Positions 1-12,546 are shown, numbered from the stretch's first letter. The stretch: 64,000 bases of DNA from Ligula intestinalis (GCA_036362985.1 JAYGXS010000001.1:48655403-48719402), one strand, 5' to 3'. Numbers and translations: made by a program. Notes: a model not told the origin generated them from the letters alone.

Positions 1-115
1 AACATTGTTTATAACTCTTGAGCTTTTGATGTGACAAATAGGGAGTTTAAAGGCGCAAGCCTATTTTTTCCTCTTATATACTGACTAACTGAGTAAAACA
101 AAGAGCCGTTTACTG
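1..115 (+). mobile_element. LINE-D 3' tail remnant
   Basis: The block reading 'aatagggagtttaaaggcg' and then a TTATA/ACTGACT-rich tail resembles the 3' end of the LINE-D fragment at 10100-10190, which has 'gaatagggagctcaagggcg' followed by CTTAATAAAGTGACTTAAAGTGACT. It has no coding content. The copy may begin before the window. Confidence 0.45.
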
Positions 116-2244
116 TCACTTAAACCTATTCAACCCCTATTTAGTGCTGAGGCTAAGTTTGGCCGAATCATTTCGCCAATCGGGAGCGCAAAAGCGGACG
201 CGTCTTCTAACCTCAGCGCCAAGGAGTCAGGTGTGTGAGAAATAATGACGCCCAAATCCACTCGGGTGATGAAAGTTCAGTTGGTCACTAACCACACGCC
301 GACCATTAAATAATAAGAACACCAGCGGACATTTCTTTTTCGTAGGGAAGAGCCGTTTATTTGCATAGGTATGCAGTAACTTAGCGAATTTATCCTACAA
401 ATACTGTGGCTCTCTGTGTATGAGATATATCCTTCTGCTACAGTCTCCGATTATTGACCCACGAAGTCCTCTGAAACGTCAGGCGAATAAAGCTCTTGTC
501 TCAGCGATCGCAGTAGCGTCGAAACACTGTGTAGTCACAGGATTAACGGTTGCAGTAGCAGTGAAATTTTTCCTTCGTGCAGAATCCCGCGGAACATAAT
601 AACATTCAACCTTCGTTCCTGACAACGTCGACCATGTACTCGACAGCAGGGTAGCGCAGGGTTGGTGACTTGCGCTTGATTACTGTGAGAGTAAGTTGGC
701 GCTGCTTCTTCCTGACTCTCTGCTTCGCTCCTCCACTGAGTTCGGTGTCAAGAAAAAACCAAAAGACCGAAGACGAGAGGACACAGACCCACCTATTATG
801 GGCCAACATAATCAGAAGACTACAACAAAGGTCACTACGAGGCCATAAAGGTCAAGAAATCGAGCGATTGCAGCCGGATTCTCAGTCCGCCAGTCAACCA
901 TTCCATGCAACACAATACACACTGGGCTGACTGCACAGTCTGAGTTACCCCATTTAGCGCACTGTGAGAAATTCAAGCACCTCAGATTGTTTATAATGAG
1001 AACTGTGCTGAGTCATCGACCTCACACTCTTCCTCGCCTTCAGCCACGAGCCACCAACAAGCCGGTCCCTTGTCTGATTTGGGGTAGGCGCAGTATCTGA
1101 CAGGGATGGCGAACCCATTTGTGCGCCCTACAGCGCGACCTTGTCCTCTTACTGAACCAGGGTTAACAAACCAAGAGGTAATGTAAATCGCCGTCGCCGC
1201 CTGACTCTCAGTCCACTTATGGCAGTAGCGCTTTGCCACGCTTTTATTGATACACAAGTCTGTAGACTTTTCTATTTGAAGCGCATTTCATGGACTCGCG
1301 TTTATATATTTGTTTAAGCCTGTCTTTCAACTATTACAGAGAAGACTTCAACTGGTTTATTAATAGTTTATATTAGGCCCAGTGTATTTATTCTGCTCTG
1401 GTTGGCTTATGCGGCTGATTTCGTTCTAAAATGTCGATTTTGTCCGGTTTATTTTGATGTGCTCTTTGAGTGGCATCGCATCATCGATCATCAATACTCA
1501 CTGAACTGCGAACTCTAAAGGCGAACGCGCGTAGCCTTTACCACGCGTATTTTCGCTCATTTACAAGCCAGCCCATCATTATGCAGTGTAGTATTGTTTC
1601 TTTCCTCTTGCACACTCTCACCAAATCCTTGTCACAGCTATGTGGGATGACGATATCAGTGTGATCTCCCTACATATACAGCACGAAGTTTGAAATTGTT
1701 TGCGAATTTCAAGTTTTTCGAGCTTACGAGTTTTTAGTTTCTATCTTAGTATAGAAGAAACGCTTATTGGAAATTATGCAAGAATTGACTTCATATTTCC
1801 AAAGTTTGGAATTGTCTACGTCGACATTTCAATCCAGTGGCTCTGACAAATTCCTCCGCTGTGGATTATTTCCAAAGTTGGGAAATCACGTCTTGGACGT
1901 GTCAAGTTTGTGAAAAACTCCTCTGCGGTAGATTTTTTTACTTACCCGAGCATTAATCCCAACTGGAATTTCAAGTCACAACCTCTGCTTATCTCCGAAA
2001 TTAACGTCAACGGTTTGATCACAGTTTCGATTCTCCGTCGTAGAAAGGGAAAAAAAACAGAGGCTGAGTCGTTATATCACTGAGTTGTTGTATACCCTTA
2101 TCCTAATATTTGAATAATATTTAGGATACTAGTGACTCTCACGTTATTCCTAAGGCAATTTTATTACCAAACACATTTCGCTGTATAAGTGACTTACTCA
2201 CTTACTCTAAAGTGCTTATCTCAGTAAACTTCCACTATCTTGCC
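116..2244. other. No gene seen; AT-rich intergenic sequence
   Basis: Only short unrelated open frames occur here, and none resembles a known family. Around 1680-1940 there are loose repeats of 'tttccaaagttt' and 'cctccgctgtgga/cctctgcggtaga', which could be an old degraded repeat. An imperfect palindrome 'cctaatatttgaataatatttagg' sits near 2101-2126. Confidence 0.5.
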
Positions 2245-2343
2245 ACCTGGTCTTCGCTCCGTCTCACTTTTACGGGCTATTAAGTTCGGCTTGCGAATTA
2301 ATTGGCATATCAGACGCTGTTTATGACACTAAGAGTCCTAATA

Positions 2344-4026
2344 AGCATGGAGAACCTAGACGCTACAAGTTCGTTATCACGAAAAGTGCCGCCACCGCCG
2401 GATCTCGAACCCAGGTAGCGAAATCTGGTTATTAGTGGTGTAAGCGCCTCATGCAGCTCGGCCACTTCGACACGGGTCCTTGACAAACAAATCAATATAC
2501 AACCCAAAAGTAATTGCCTATATGGCCATTTGAATAATTTTATTAATTGGTCAACTCCCGCCAAACGGCCAAGATGTCTCCTAAGTTTACCGAAGTATAA
2601 CTGTGAGGACTATGTCCTCCGTCAGGAGTTTTCCGATATGAAACAAGGACTTTACCACGAGGTAAATAAACTGAAACAAGAAATAGCTTATTTAAAAACG
2701 CATATTTCTTATGCAGCAGTTAAAACAGTCCTTCTTGCTAAAAAAACTGGGGTAAATAAAAGTTCCTATGCTCAGATAGCCTCGGCCGGTAAACCTGAAA
2801 CTCGCATATCATCTGCCGAACCAAGTAAACCAGCGGACGTTTCGATCGATTGCAAAAATAATTCCGCAGTTTACGCCATCTTAACTCGGCTCAGGCAGCA
2901 TTAGCAATGATTTGGATTTGCATCCTAACGCCACATCGTTGCTCGACGCTGCACCAGAAAGCGATGATAAAGAGGTCGATAGGATCATAAAGCCAAAGAA
3001 ACAGGGCTAGAAAGGCCAAAAAAGGTCATGGGTTTAAACGCAGCAAACCCAATAGCTGGTACATCAGAACCTATCGAACCGAGTGTACCGGATATAAGTG
3101 CTCGCTCGATCGAAACACGTGAGCTTGCAGCAGATGCCCCATTGAGTCGCAAGCAGAAAAAAAGTTGTTAAGGGGGCCCCAGAGCCCGCGTCAAAAACTC
3201 CACAAGAACGAGTTGACCATTATATAAACTTGGATTTGGACATGTTGGACGACAAAACTAAAACTTGCACATCATATCATGTGTCGAGCCCGTTGTCTAC
3301 ACAATCGTCACTCGGCTTAAGCAACATTAGCAATTATCGAGATTTGCATCCTAGCACCACACCGTTCCTCGACGGTGCACAAGAAAGCGATGACAAAGAG
3401 GTCGATAAGTTCATAAACAAAAGAGGCATGGGGCTAGGAAGGCCAAACGGGTCACGGGTTTGCACTCAGCTAACCCAATAGCCAGTAAATCAGAACATAT
3501 CAAACCAAGTGTACCGGATACAAGTGCTCGCTCGGTCGAAACACGTATGCTCGCAACATATGCTCCATTGAGTCGCAAGCAGAAAATAGTTGTAAAGGGG
3601 GCCCCAGAGTCCGCGTCAAAAATTCCACAAGAACGAATTGACAATGACGTGGGTCTTATGCGAGTTTACGCCAAACCGTTGCTAAAACCAGGCGAGTCTT
3701 TCCGCATTCTTAAGGCATTTCGAATAGGGAAGTCTCAGAAGGCTCCAGAATCAAATTCTCGGCCACGACCTCTTAAAGTTATTTTAGAAACTGAAGCATA
3801 GGCGCAACTTTTGCTAGAGCGCAAACCATCCTTACGGAGTCTGTATTCACAAGTTTTTTCTAAGCCGGATTACGAGTTGAAAGAGCGGATGAAGATGAGA
3901 CAGTTTATAATAGAGCTGGAGAAACGGAGAACCAATGACGCGAAAAATCTCAAAATAAGAGAGGAACAAATAATTCAAGTCAAAAGGACATCTCTCTGGT
4001 CGAAGCCGGTAACAGCGAAAGCCTAG
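2344..4026 (+). pseudogene. LINE-A1 ORF1 remnant
   Basis: ORF1 of LINEs encodes an RNA-binding chaperone that packages the element transcript. The frames here match the A4 ORF1. In order there is a tRNA-like antisense stretch near 2385-2465, a heptad-like Lys/Glu-rich segment (QEFSDMKQGLYHEVNKLKQE, about 2622-2681), a Ser/Pro/Lys linker present twice, and the C-terminal block VVKGAPES...RPRPLKV at about 3580-3790, which resembles the C-terminal domain of many LINE ORF1 proteins. At least four frame changes and stops break it. The duplicated module (about 2914-3220 and 3345-3650) is shared with A4, so it predates the split of the two copies. Confidence 0.75.
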
Positions 4027-4039
4027 CTGTCCCGCCAAC

Positions 4040-4680
4040 GAAGCCTAACACACGCCCTCTTAAATTGGTCGTTTTAAATGCCAGATAACTGCTTAATAAA
4101 ATGCCCCTGCTCCAGACTCTGGTTTGCGTCAAACGCCCAGAAATTGTTATGGTAACTGAGAAATGGGCATCGGCCTGTGTAGCTGACTCTGAACTCTCTG
4201 TTATAGGCTATGCATGCATTCAGAATGATCGAAACAATGGCGATGGCAGAGAAAGCTGCATCTTTATTAAGCAGCTACTTACAGTTCTCCATTTGGACTA
4301 TCCACAATTCACAGCGGTGGATGAGAGCTGCTGGCTACGCGTTGTTCTAAATAACAAATACTCCTTACTTGTTGGCTGTGTTTATCGCCCACCTTATGCC
4401 AATGTGGACTACGATCTTTGTCTCTCGCAGGCATTTAATACCACTGCCGACTTGAATCTTAAGTAAAGCTTGATCGCAGGCGATTTTACCCTTCCTGACT
4501 TGCAATGGTTTCCAATCTCTGGCCCTTCAAAGTTCGATAACTTACTTGAGGCTGTAGATATTGGCATGTGGGACCAGTTAGTCAATTTTCCCACTCAAGG
4601 AACAGACATACTGGACCTTATTTTTTGAAGGAGGTGCGAACCACTTTCAGTGTCATCCTTAAACGCACTTGGGAGTTCAG
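4040..4680 (+). pseudogene. LINE-A1 apurinic-like endonuclease remnant
   Basis: The domain nicks target DNA to prime reverse transcription. Visible landmarks are the ETW-equivalent 'VTEKWAS', 'GCVYRPPYANVDYD', 'LIAGDFTLPDLQW' after a stop at about 4466, and 'GTDILDLIF' near the end. The Thr of the canonical TETW is changed to Lys (TEKW), and an in-frame stop follows 'TTADLNLK'. The matching, better preserved domain is at 26518-27114. Confidence 0.75.
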
Positions 4681-5280
4681 ACCATCTCAAAGGTGTTACC
4701 ACACTAGAACTGGACGCGGACGAAACATTTTCCCAAAAATATAGTTTTTATCATGACTTCCGATCAGCAACCACGGTGGAACTACTAACACATCTAAACG
4801 CTCTCGACTGGTCTGAATTATGCAATGTTTGGATGTAAATGTTTGTACCGATACACTTTTCAAAGTGCTGGATCCACTCATCCTCCATTTTGTCCCCCGC
4901 AAGAAAGTAGTAAATGTCAAGGATGAAGTGTAGCTTCCTTTGTCTTTCCATCGTAGGCTGCGCAGACTCTCTCGTCATTTGCATCAGCAGAAAGACACTT
5001 CCGTTCTGCCCTTGATCACACTGATCTTTGAGCAGGCTAAGAAGCTCTCCGAAGAAAAGCAGATAGCCGATGAAGCCCACTTAGCTGAAAACCCTTCCTT
5101 TAATGTTGCAAAACCCTTTCGCGCACAGTCAAAGCGCAGAGGAAAACGCAACACCCCATACTTCAAGACGCCTAAGGAAACCCCATAGTTGACGCTAAAA
5201 TGACCGCCGATAGTTTCAATGCGTTCCTATCCAAAACTTTTTGTAAAAGCTCGATTGCTGCACCCCAAAAATCCGGGCTT

Positions 5281-6300
5281 GGAGAGGTGCCATCGTCGAA
5301 ACCATAAGTTTTACTCTCTTAGACGTGACTGTAGCCATTCATCGTTGTCGTCAATCTTATAGTCCAGGACCAGATGTCGTCCCATTTAGCCTTCTAAAAT
5401 CGGAAGCAAATGATATTTTTCCGTCTATTCTGTGTAAGACATTTCATCCTGCTCTTGAGAGCGGAACCTTTCCTTCCTTGGGGAAGGAATCGCACATAAT
5501 GCCTATTCCCAAGCATGGCCGATCGACGTCATTTGACAACTTAATGCCAATAAATACAATTCCTTCAGCCTCGAAGATCTTGGAGACCTTGATCAAAGAA
5601 AAGATGATGCGGCACCTGATAGAGAACAACCTGCTCAATACAGCTCAACATGGATTTCTCAAAACAAATCTTGTGACAACTGCCAGCTCTCTTTCTTTTA
5701 TTATGTGCTGCCATCTAGAGACAGCGAATTTGCCCTTTATACCGTCTATTTTGATTTTACTAAAGCTCTTTGATCAGGTCGATCATAACCTCCTCCTTCT
5801 GAAACTGGCCTTTTTCGGCATAGATAGCAAACCTCTGAACTTAATATATTCCTATTTGGATGCTCGCATACAGCGAGTAAGCATTTCCTATGTTATCTCC
5901 AACCCCACGCATGTGAGGAGGGGAGTTATACAGGGAAGCGTACTGGGGCCGCTCCTATTTTGCCTTTTTGCCAACGACGTTCCAGATTGTTTTCAGTATG
6001 GTAGAACCTTCATGTACGCTAATGATATAAAAGTCGCTTATCAGTATAAAACAGCAGAGCTGATAAAAAGGACCTTCAGGCCTTCGCCCAGTGGAATTGC
6101 ACATGGCGCCTTATCAACCGGAATCAAGCCTTGATGGCCACGAACTAAATCTCCCTGGTGTAATCAAGGATTTGGGCATACCCTATTCTAATAGTCTCAA
6201 TCGGTCAGAGCACTGTGTCCTGACAGCTAGAAAGCACGCCGAACCACCGGATTTATCCTTAGAAATTTTAAGACCATAAAGGTAAGAACTAGCCTTTATA
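5281..6300 (+). pseudogene. LINE-A1 reverse transcriptase remnant
   Basis: A 269-aa frame (5325-6134) carries RT motifs: 'YSPGPDVVPFSLLK', 'IMPIPKHGRSTSFDNLMPIN', 'LLNTAQHGFL', 'GVIQGSVLGPLLFCLF' and the catalytic position 'FMYANDIKVAY'. The second catalytic region is YAND rather than YADD, and the segment normally reading FDFTKAFDRVDHN is frame-damaged. From about 6055 the sequence is almost the same as A2 (11662 onward), and both lack about 50 bp present in A4 near 31138-31190. Confidence 0.8.
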
Positions 6301-7285
6301 ATATGTACGTGACACCTAGTCTTGAATACTGCTCCGCCCTATTCAGTCTTCTGCGCACTAGTGAACGGAAGAAAATAGAATCGATGCAGAGCGCTTCTTT
6401 ACTAAAAGAGTTTTCACTACAGAACACCGTAACTAAGCCTACCAACAAAGGTGCGAACTTATAAAGCTGGATCCCCTGTGGCTTCGTAGATTACAGAAGG
6501 GTCTATTTTTACTGTTTAAACTTTTGAATGGCCAAACCTTTAATCCTCTCAGTACAATAAGGCAGCTCGAGCACTCTCGTCACGCCCGTCATCGAGATGT
6601 GTTTTATTTCTTCCTAAGGCACGCACAGTTAAGTACCAGAAATTCTTTCCAGTAAACGCCATATCAATCTGGCATAAGCTGCCCAGAAGTATTAAAACTC
6701 AGCAAAGCTACCCTATGTTTAAGAGAGCTATTACTAGTTTTCTACATTCAGGGCAACTTTCACGAATTCTGGGTGCTGACTCGGTGGAATCTCTCTTTCA
6801 CTCTGATGGCGATCGTGGACTATGAACCCTGCCAGGCCTCATGCTGAATATAATGCTGCCGAAGCTGCGGCCCACAATCGGCTAACCCTTCAGCCGATAG
6901 CACGCAACTTTAGCCGACAAACATTCAAGGAAGACTAAGAGCAGTGTGTTCTTTTGCTAACCCTCTCCGTGCCGAACTAATGTTCCTTAACGATATGCAA
7001 CTTTTCTCCTGCTGAGGGGTCAACTCAGTTTACAACTGAACATATATTCCGTTTGTATGATATCTTTAAAGTCAGGTTTTTTTACATGAAACAAACTCCT
7101 TATCTCGCCCAGTATTGAAAAAACACAAAATGGAAATAAAACCAACACTGGCTGCAAAAGAGGGAGTTTGTTTTTGGGTTTTCCTCTCTTCGGGGTTTTG
7201 GAAGGCGCCCAAGAGTTGCTTAACCAACTCTTAAAAATTGCCTGTAAACTGACATAATAAACATATATTATATTATTAAGGTTTT
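6300..7285 (+). mobile_element. LINE-A1 C-terminal region and 3' UTR
   Basis: Translation in shifting frames gives the LINE C-terminal tail seen in A3 and A4: 'RSSVEFCS'-type, 'QRRLQKGLFLLVKLLNGQ'-type and 'KLPRSINTQQSYPMFKR'-type strings. The 3' UTR runs from about 6843 to an AT-rich terminus at about 7240-7285, and the same terminus recurs at 23800-23826 and 32320-32345. Confidence 0.7.
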
Positions 7286-7439
7286 TTCGTAAGGCACCCT
7301 TTGGGCACCGTCAATACAGTCTTAATATCTGGCTCAGAGGGCCTCTCAGTCTCACGGTCTGTCGGTCTCACTGCAGGATGCTGGAAATATAGTGATATCA
7401 GTCACCATCCATCACCTAGGTCTCAACTTCTCCTGTATC

Positions 7440-8940
7440 GACTATGCATGATCAAATTTTGACGCAGATAGCGGCCATGGCAGACGGGATGGCTTCCCTC
7501 CAACTCCAATTTCCGCACGTCGCCTCTCGTTCATCATCCAACCATCACAGTTCTCCTTCCCAAACACGACCAAGAACTAATTATTTTTGCTGGTTCCACA
7601 CGAACTTGAAAAAATGGCAAATATGTGTTCTCCCAAATGTTCATTCAGATCCGAACAGGAAAACCAGTCTGTCAGAGAATAAGGGCGACCACCTTCTCTT
7701 GCTTTTCAGGTTCTGGTCGTGCATTTGATGTCTACAACACGTTGACTCACAGAAATTTCCTCTTGGACACTGGAGACCAAATCAGAGTGGTTCCTCCCAC
7801 GCCATCCAATCACCGTTGTCCCAACCCTAGCCTTACTCTCCATGTTGTCAACCATTCTTTCATTCTCACGGTTGGCAGTCTGTCCCTTATCCTGAACACC
7901 GACTTTTGAAGGTCTCTCTACTGGATTTTTGTGATTTTTGATGTTCTTTAAACTACCCTTGACTCAGGCGTTCTAGCAGAATTTTATCTCATGCTGAACT
8001 GCAGGCATGTCTGAGTTCTTTATCGTGCTACCGGCCTGTCTGTTCGCGGGTTGACTACCTTTACAACTTTCTGCAGTTTACCTGTACTGGATAAAGATAT
8101 TGTTTTCCCCTACAACATGCTGCTTCTTTGACATCCGAACATCCCCAGCCGCCAGTTTTGCAGCGGCGAGGTTGAAGGGGCTGTCGTACATCACGTTTTC
8201 ACAACGAATCCTCCTGCCTGCAGGTCGCTAAGACAGAATTGGAAAGATGTTGCAGCTGAGCGTTATCCGGACTTTCGAGAATCCATATGCGTCCCCTCCA
8301 CACATGGTGTCCAAGGCGACATCAGGTGATTGGCAACCCTGTGGCGACAACCGTGCCGTCAACGATGCGACAATTCACGACCAGCAACCAATACCTCATC
8401 TTCGGGACTTTGCCGGAACCCTTGTCGGAAAATCAGTTTCCTTTTAGATTGACTTGGTATGCACATTTCCCTGTCGTCCGTGAATAGGTCTCAAAAACGG
8501 CCATTACTACACCATTTGGCTTATTTGGAATTATCTGCTTGCCGTTGGGCCTTCACAATGCTGCGCAAACGTTCCTGAGGTTCATCGACCAGGTATTGTA
8601 TGACCTGCCATTTGTGTTAACCTACATTAATGAAATTTTTGGAGGCTAGTTGGAGTGCTGAAGAGCGCAAAGAACACCACGCCCTGGAATTTTATTGCCT
8701 CAACAACGTTGGTATCATTATCAATCCCGAATTTTGCCGACCTCCATTTGCTGCTCACGAACGTGCTGTCTGGTTCCAAAGGTCTCATCAACCTTAATGG
8801 TGAAGCATTGACTGCTTTCGATAGAATAGAAGCTACCCTGGATGGCGCCACCTTGCTTACACATCCCGCTCCCGACGCTCAGCTGTCCCTGACGGTAGAT
8901 ATTCTGACTTTGGCTGCAGATATAGTCCTGCAATAAGACT
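7440..8940 (+). pseudogene. Ty3/gypsy gag-pol remnant (protease and RT pieces)
   Basis: Frames at 7444-7909 give a gag-like segment, a 'CWFH' string typical of the gag-protease junction in gypsy elements, and an aspartic protease core 'FLLDTGDQIRVVPPT' (DTG is the catalytic triad). Further on, 8247-8447 reads 'NPYASPPHMVSKATSGDWQP' and 'CGDNRAVNDA', a gypsy RT N-terminus. The finger/palm region near 8495-8640 reads 'TPFGLFGI' and 'LPFVLTYINEIF', where YIDD has become YINE. At 8813-8935 'DGATLLTHPAPDAQLSL' matches the start of the RNase H region. RNase H and integrase are absent and frameshifts are frequent. It is a clear fossil. Confidence 0.85.
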
Positions 8941-8945
8941 TCGTT

Positions 8946-9364
8946 GTTATTAGGGCAGCCTAACAACAACCTTTGCAAGCAGTAGTTTGCAAACCATAGC
9001 CACGTCCACAATGGGCTATCGATCGGCCTATGCGCGAGCTTACACCTCGAGGTAGACAATCAATCGATAATTTGAATTTCTAGTTACATTCACTCACTGA
9101 GCCAGCAGCCACTGGGACTGGTCACTTCGTCAGGAGAGAATACTATTGGCTCAATGGACATCGCTGACATACGTTTGTTTCCCTAAATTTGTTGTACATA
9201 GAACACTCAAAGACTTCCGCTTCTGCACTCTTCCTGTCGTGTTCTCTCTCTTGGCGCTCACATGAGGCGTAACTAGATGGCAAATATTTTGGCCTGGGCC
9301 TCCGTTACAACAATTTGGCGATGCATTGTGCGGTAATATCTCGGCCTGGGCCTCCGTTATAACA
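8946..9364 (+). repeat. LTR-like repeat next to the gypsy remnant
   Basis: This block starts TGTTATTAGGGC and ends TTATAACA, so it has TG...CA ends. It is repeated in reverse orientation at 33000-33413. It follows the truncated gypsy pol directly. It contains two copies of 'ggcctgggcctccgtta'. Calling it an LTR is an inference from its ends, size (about 420 bp) and position. Confidence 0.55.
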
Positions 9365-9399
9365 GTTGTTCCAACTCAACCAACGGCTTTATTTCTCAA

Positions 9400-10195
9400 A
9401 GAAAATAAGGTCATCGGTGGTTAAAAAAATATGTGGAACTTCTCGAACATATGCAATGGAGGACGACAAAGATGGTCGATGATCTTATAAATTTACCATA
9501 TCAAGAGAGATTGATCAAGCTTGTCTTACAGACGCTTTCGATGTTGCCTGCTCTGAACATTTCGGATAATCCGGAGCAACGGTTCTTCCCTGAGATTCGA
9601 AGTTTCTTCGAGTTAGCTAACACAATTCACCTTCGTGGCCATCATAACCAAGTTCAAAATGAACGCACTGGTTTAGGCCTCAGACAGTTTTTTCTCAGCC
9701 AACGAGTGGTATGACCTCGGAACGCGCTACCGAACAAGACGAGTTCCGCTGATACCATTGTTGATTATAAATGAAGACTTGATGGCATTTTATTTGACAA
9801 AAACTACCATCTACGAGGTCATCCTTTTAAACTACAGAGGAGACCGGCCCGTATCGACGTTCGACGTAACGCCTTCTCTCAGCGGGTCATTGGAGCGTGG
9901 AACGGACTCCCGGAAGATGTGGTCCTCTCAGATACCGTTGACATTTTTAAACACAAACTTGATTCTCATTTGCTGAGAAACTGTGGCAGATATAATGAAC
10001 AAAGTGTCAGTAGCAGCACCTTGCAACTAGCTCACACTTATCGCTGATGTTAAGCCTACATTTGTACATTTGTATTATGTACTATTGTTACGGTGGACCT
10101 CTTATGCGATTTTGGTTATGAATAGGGAGCTCAAGGGCGAAAGCCTTCTTCCCTTAATAAAGTGACTTAAAGTGACTGACTTAAAAAACGAGTGT
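9400..10195 (+). mobile_element. LINE-D, 5'-truncated 3' fragment
   Basis: The frame 9433-9714 reads 'LLEHMQWRTTKMVDDLINLP' and continues 'YQERLIKLVLQTLS', the usual tail of CR1-like RT ORFs (QRRATKMV...LPYEERL). A second part at 9810-9976 encodes 'SQRVIGAWNGLPEDVV'-type sequence in a shifted frame. It ends in CTTAATAAAGTGACTTAAAGTGACTGACTT. A closely similar fragment lies in the minus orientation at 20366-20808. Confidence 0.75.
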
Positions 10196-11029
10196 CACAA
10201 CGTAAGTTCTAACTGCCAGAATTATAAGCCATTTTCGTGGCTCTAGGCTGTTTTCATACTGTTTCACGCTATTCCGCGACAACTCACTCGAGGGTGAGTT
10301 ATGTTACCACAATTTTCTACAAATTTATATTGACCGTAACAATGATATAGTCATTTTCAATTACTGGGGTCCCCAAAGGCATTCCTTGTTTGTCACCTTT
10401 CAAAACATGCAATTAACTATATGCCGACTACCCAGCAAGATTTTTACACCAACGTCTTGTGGTGCTGCTGAAGTCCCAACAATTTTTGTATCGCTTACGA
10501 CAGTTTGTATGATCACTTTTCCTGGTTACGCCTCGTATGACAAAAAGGCTTGGCCAACTGCATCAATATATTTTTTCGATGTAAATGAATGCTCAAACCA
10601 CTGAAACAACAATACCTAGTGTTGTAATATTAACCAAAAGCCACGATAGCACCGTCTAATTACACCCGAGGAAGGACACAAGATACAACATACCTAAGGT
10701 AAACAAATGCATGTACAGCTACGTCCATCGGACCAGTCAGATACTGCCATCGAGCGAGTAGCGAGTCGATTGGCTTGCGACTTAATGGTTGGCTTGTCAG
10801 AGTCCAAGCATAGACGTTGCTTTACATTTTAAATTATTGATTGATTGTTAATGTATGCGCGCCGCATGTAGGCGGATCGACAGCCTTGCGTGAGTGCAAT
10901 TCGCTGCCTGCGCACGTGTCTGTTAGATCGGCTCCCAACACGAAGGGTCCTTCCACATTCTCTCTCGAAATGCCAAGACTTGCCGGATCCTTTCTAGTGC
11001 TACGGAAGACGTGTTGATCTATTGTCGTA
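10196..11029. other. No gene seen
   Basis: Only one short isolated open frame (10386-10604) occurs and it resembles nothing I recognise. Family B similarity begins at about 11030. Confidence 0.5.
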
Positions 11030-11611
11030 GTTTAAATCTAAGTCCTTGGTGGTGGGAGATTCAGTTATTGGGCAACCTTGAAAGATAACAGGTCGCGGCA
11101 GGCTTTCAGACGCAAATCACATGTGGCGACACGTAGAAGGCGAGACCACCTTTAGCCACGTGGAACTCCGCGCAGAAAGAGCATCCAAGTCCAAATGAAT
11201 TTTTTTGAAGCATCGCTTGGTCGTAGAGTTAGTGAAGGAGCACACACATTTGAGGTCATCCGCAGAAATATAAGATGGAGTGTTTCACTGTCAAAGAAGT
11301 ATTACTTATGTAAAGCAAGAAAAACAGACGATCTAACACAGAACATTGAAGGACACCACTTACAATTGGAGTAGGGGTTGAGTATGCAGACCACACTAAG
11401 AAGTTTTGTTTTTGATTAGATAGGAATGACCTATTGAAGTCAGTACGAGGACAAAGAAGTCCTATGGCCGCTAGTTTAGGTAGAATTTACGTATAAGACA
11501 TTTTTTAAATGCTTAATTAAGATCAAAATAGAGGGCTGCCATAGACAGATAATCATTACGAAGATAAATTAGTCCATTCAGAAAGTAAGCGTGGCATGTG
11601 TACGCAGATGA
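11030..11611 (-). mobile_element. LINE-B RT fragment (decayed)
   Basis: On the plus strand this reads 'taaatctaagtccttggtgg...', matching B1 around 13400-13970 block by block: 'aagtcctta', 'cacgtggaactccgcgcaga', 'cctatggccgctagttt' and 'aagatcaaaatagaggg'. It is a minus-strand piece of the LINE-B reverse transcriptase with many stops. It is joined abruptly to LINE-A at about 11612. Confidence 0.65.
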
Positions 11612-12446
11612 TTCAAAAGTTGCTTATTAGCATAAAACGGCAGATCACAATATTGCGCTCGAGCTGATAAAAAGGACCTTCAGGCCTTCGCCCAGTGGTA
11701 TTGCACATGGCGCCTTATCAACCGGAATCAAGCCTTGACGGCCACGAACTAAATCTCCCTGGTGTAATCAAGGATTTGGGCATACCCTATTCTAATAGTC
11801 TCAATCGGTCAGAGCACTGTGTCCTGACAGCTAGAAAGCACGCCGAACCACCGGATTTATCCTTAGAAATTTTAAGACCATAAAGGTAAGAACTAGCCTT
11901 TATAATATGTACGTGACACCTAGTCTTGAATACTGCTCCGCCCTATTCAGTCTTCTGCGCACTAGTGAACGGAAGAAAATAGAATCGGTGCAGAGCGCTT
12001 CTTTACTAAAAGAGTTTTCACTACAGAACACCGTAACTAAGCCTACCAACAAAGGTGCGAACTTATAAAACTGGATCCCCTGTGGCTTCGTAGATTACAG
12101 AAGGGTCTATTTTTACTGGTTAAACTTTTGAATGGCCAAACCTTCAATCCTCTCAGTACAATAAGGCAGCTCGAGCACTCTCGTCACGCCCGTCATCGAG
12201 ATGTGTTTTATTTCTTCCTAAGGCACGCACAGTTAAGTACCAGAAATTCTTTCCAGTAAACGCCATATCAATCTGGCATAAGCTGCCCAAAAGTATTAAA
12301 ACTCAGCAAAGCTACCCTATGTTTAAGAGAGCTTTTACTAGTTTTCTACATTCAGGACAACTTTCACGAATTCTGGGTGCTGACTCGGTGGAATCTCTCT
12401 TTCACTCTGATGGCGATCGTGGACTATGAACCCTGCCAGGCCTCAT
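11612..12446 (+). mobile_element. LINE-A copy A2, 3' portion ending in an assembly gap
   Basis: From about 11662 to 12446 this is nearly the same as A1 6055-6842, with roughly nine substitutions by eye. It shares A1's small deletion relative to A4 and the same broken frames. Upstream of 11662 the two differ. The copy runs straight into the N run. Near-identity may reflect a recent duplication or an assembly artefact. Confidence 0.75.
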
Positions 12447-12546
12447 NNNNNNNNNNNNNNNNNNNNNNNNNNNNNNNNNNNNNNNNNNNNNNNNNNNNNN
12501 NNNNNNNNNNNNNNNNNNNNNNNNNNNNNNNNNNNNNNNNNNNNNN
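12447..12546. other. Assembly gap, 100 N
   Basis: One hundred consecutive N. The fixed round length suggests a scaffold join of unknown true size. Confidence 0.99.

Larger units (their letters stand above)
2245..7285 (+). mobile_element. LINE-A copy A1, near full-length but dead
   Basis: This is a non-LTR retrotransposon with the order ORF1, APE-type endonuclease, reverse transcriptase, C-terminal tail, then an AT-rich 3' end (TATATTATATTATTA). The same order and sequence recur in A4 (24600-32345), which fixes its limits. ORF1 is broken into frames at 2530-2904, 3230-3481, 3460-3801 and 3811-4026. The endonuclease is at about 4040-4680 and RT at 5325-6134. The RT catalytic box reads YAND instead of YxDD, and stops and frameshifts interrupt every domain, so it cannot be autonomous. 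The group looks CR1/jockey-like, judged by motifs only. It sits upstream of a gypsy remnant. Confidence 0.85.
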
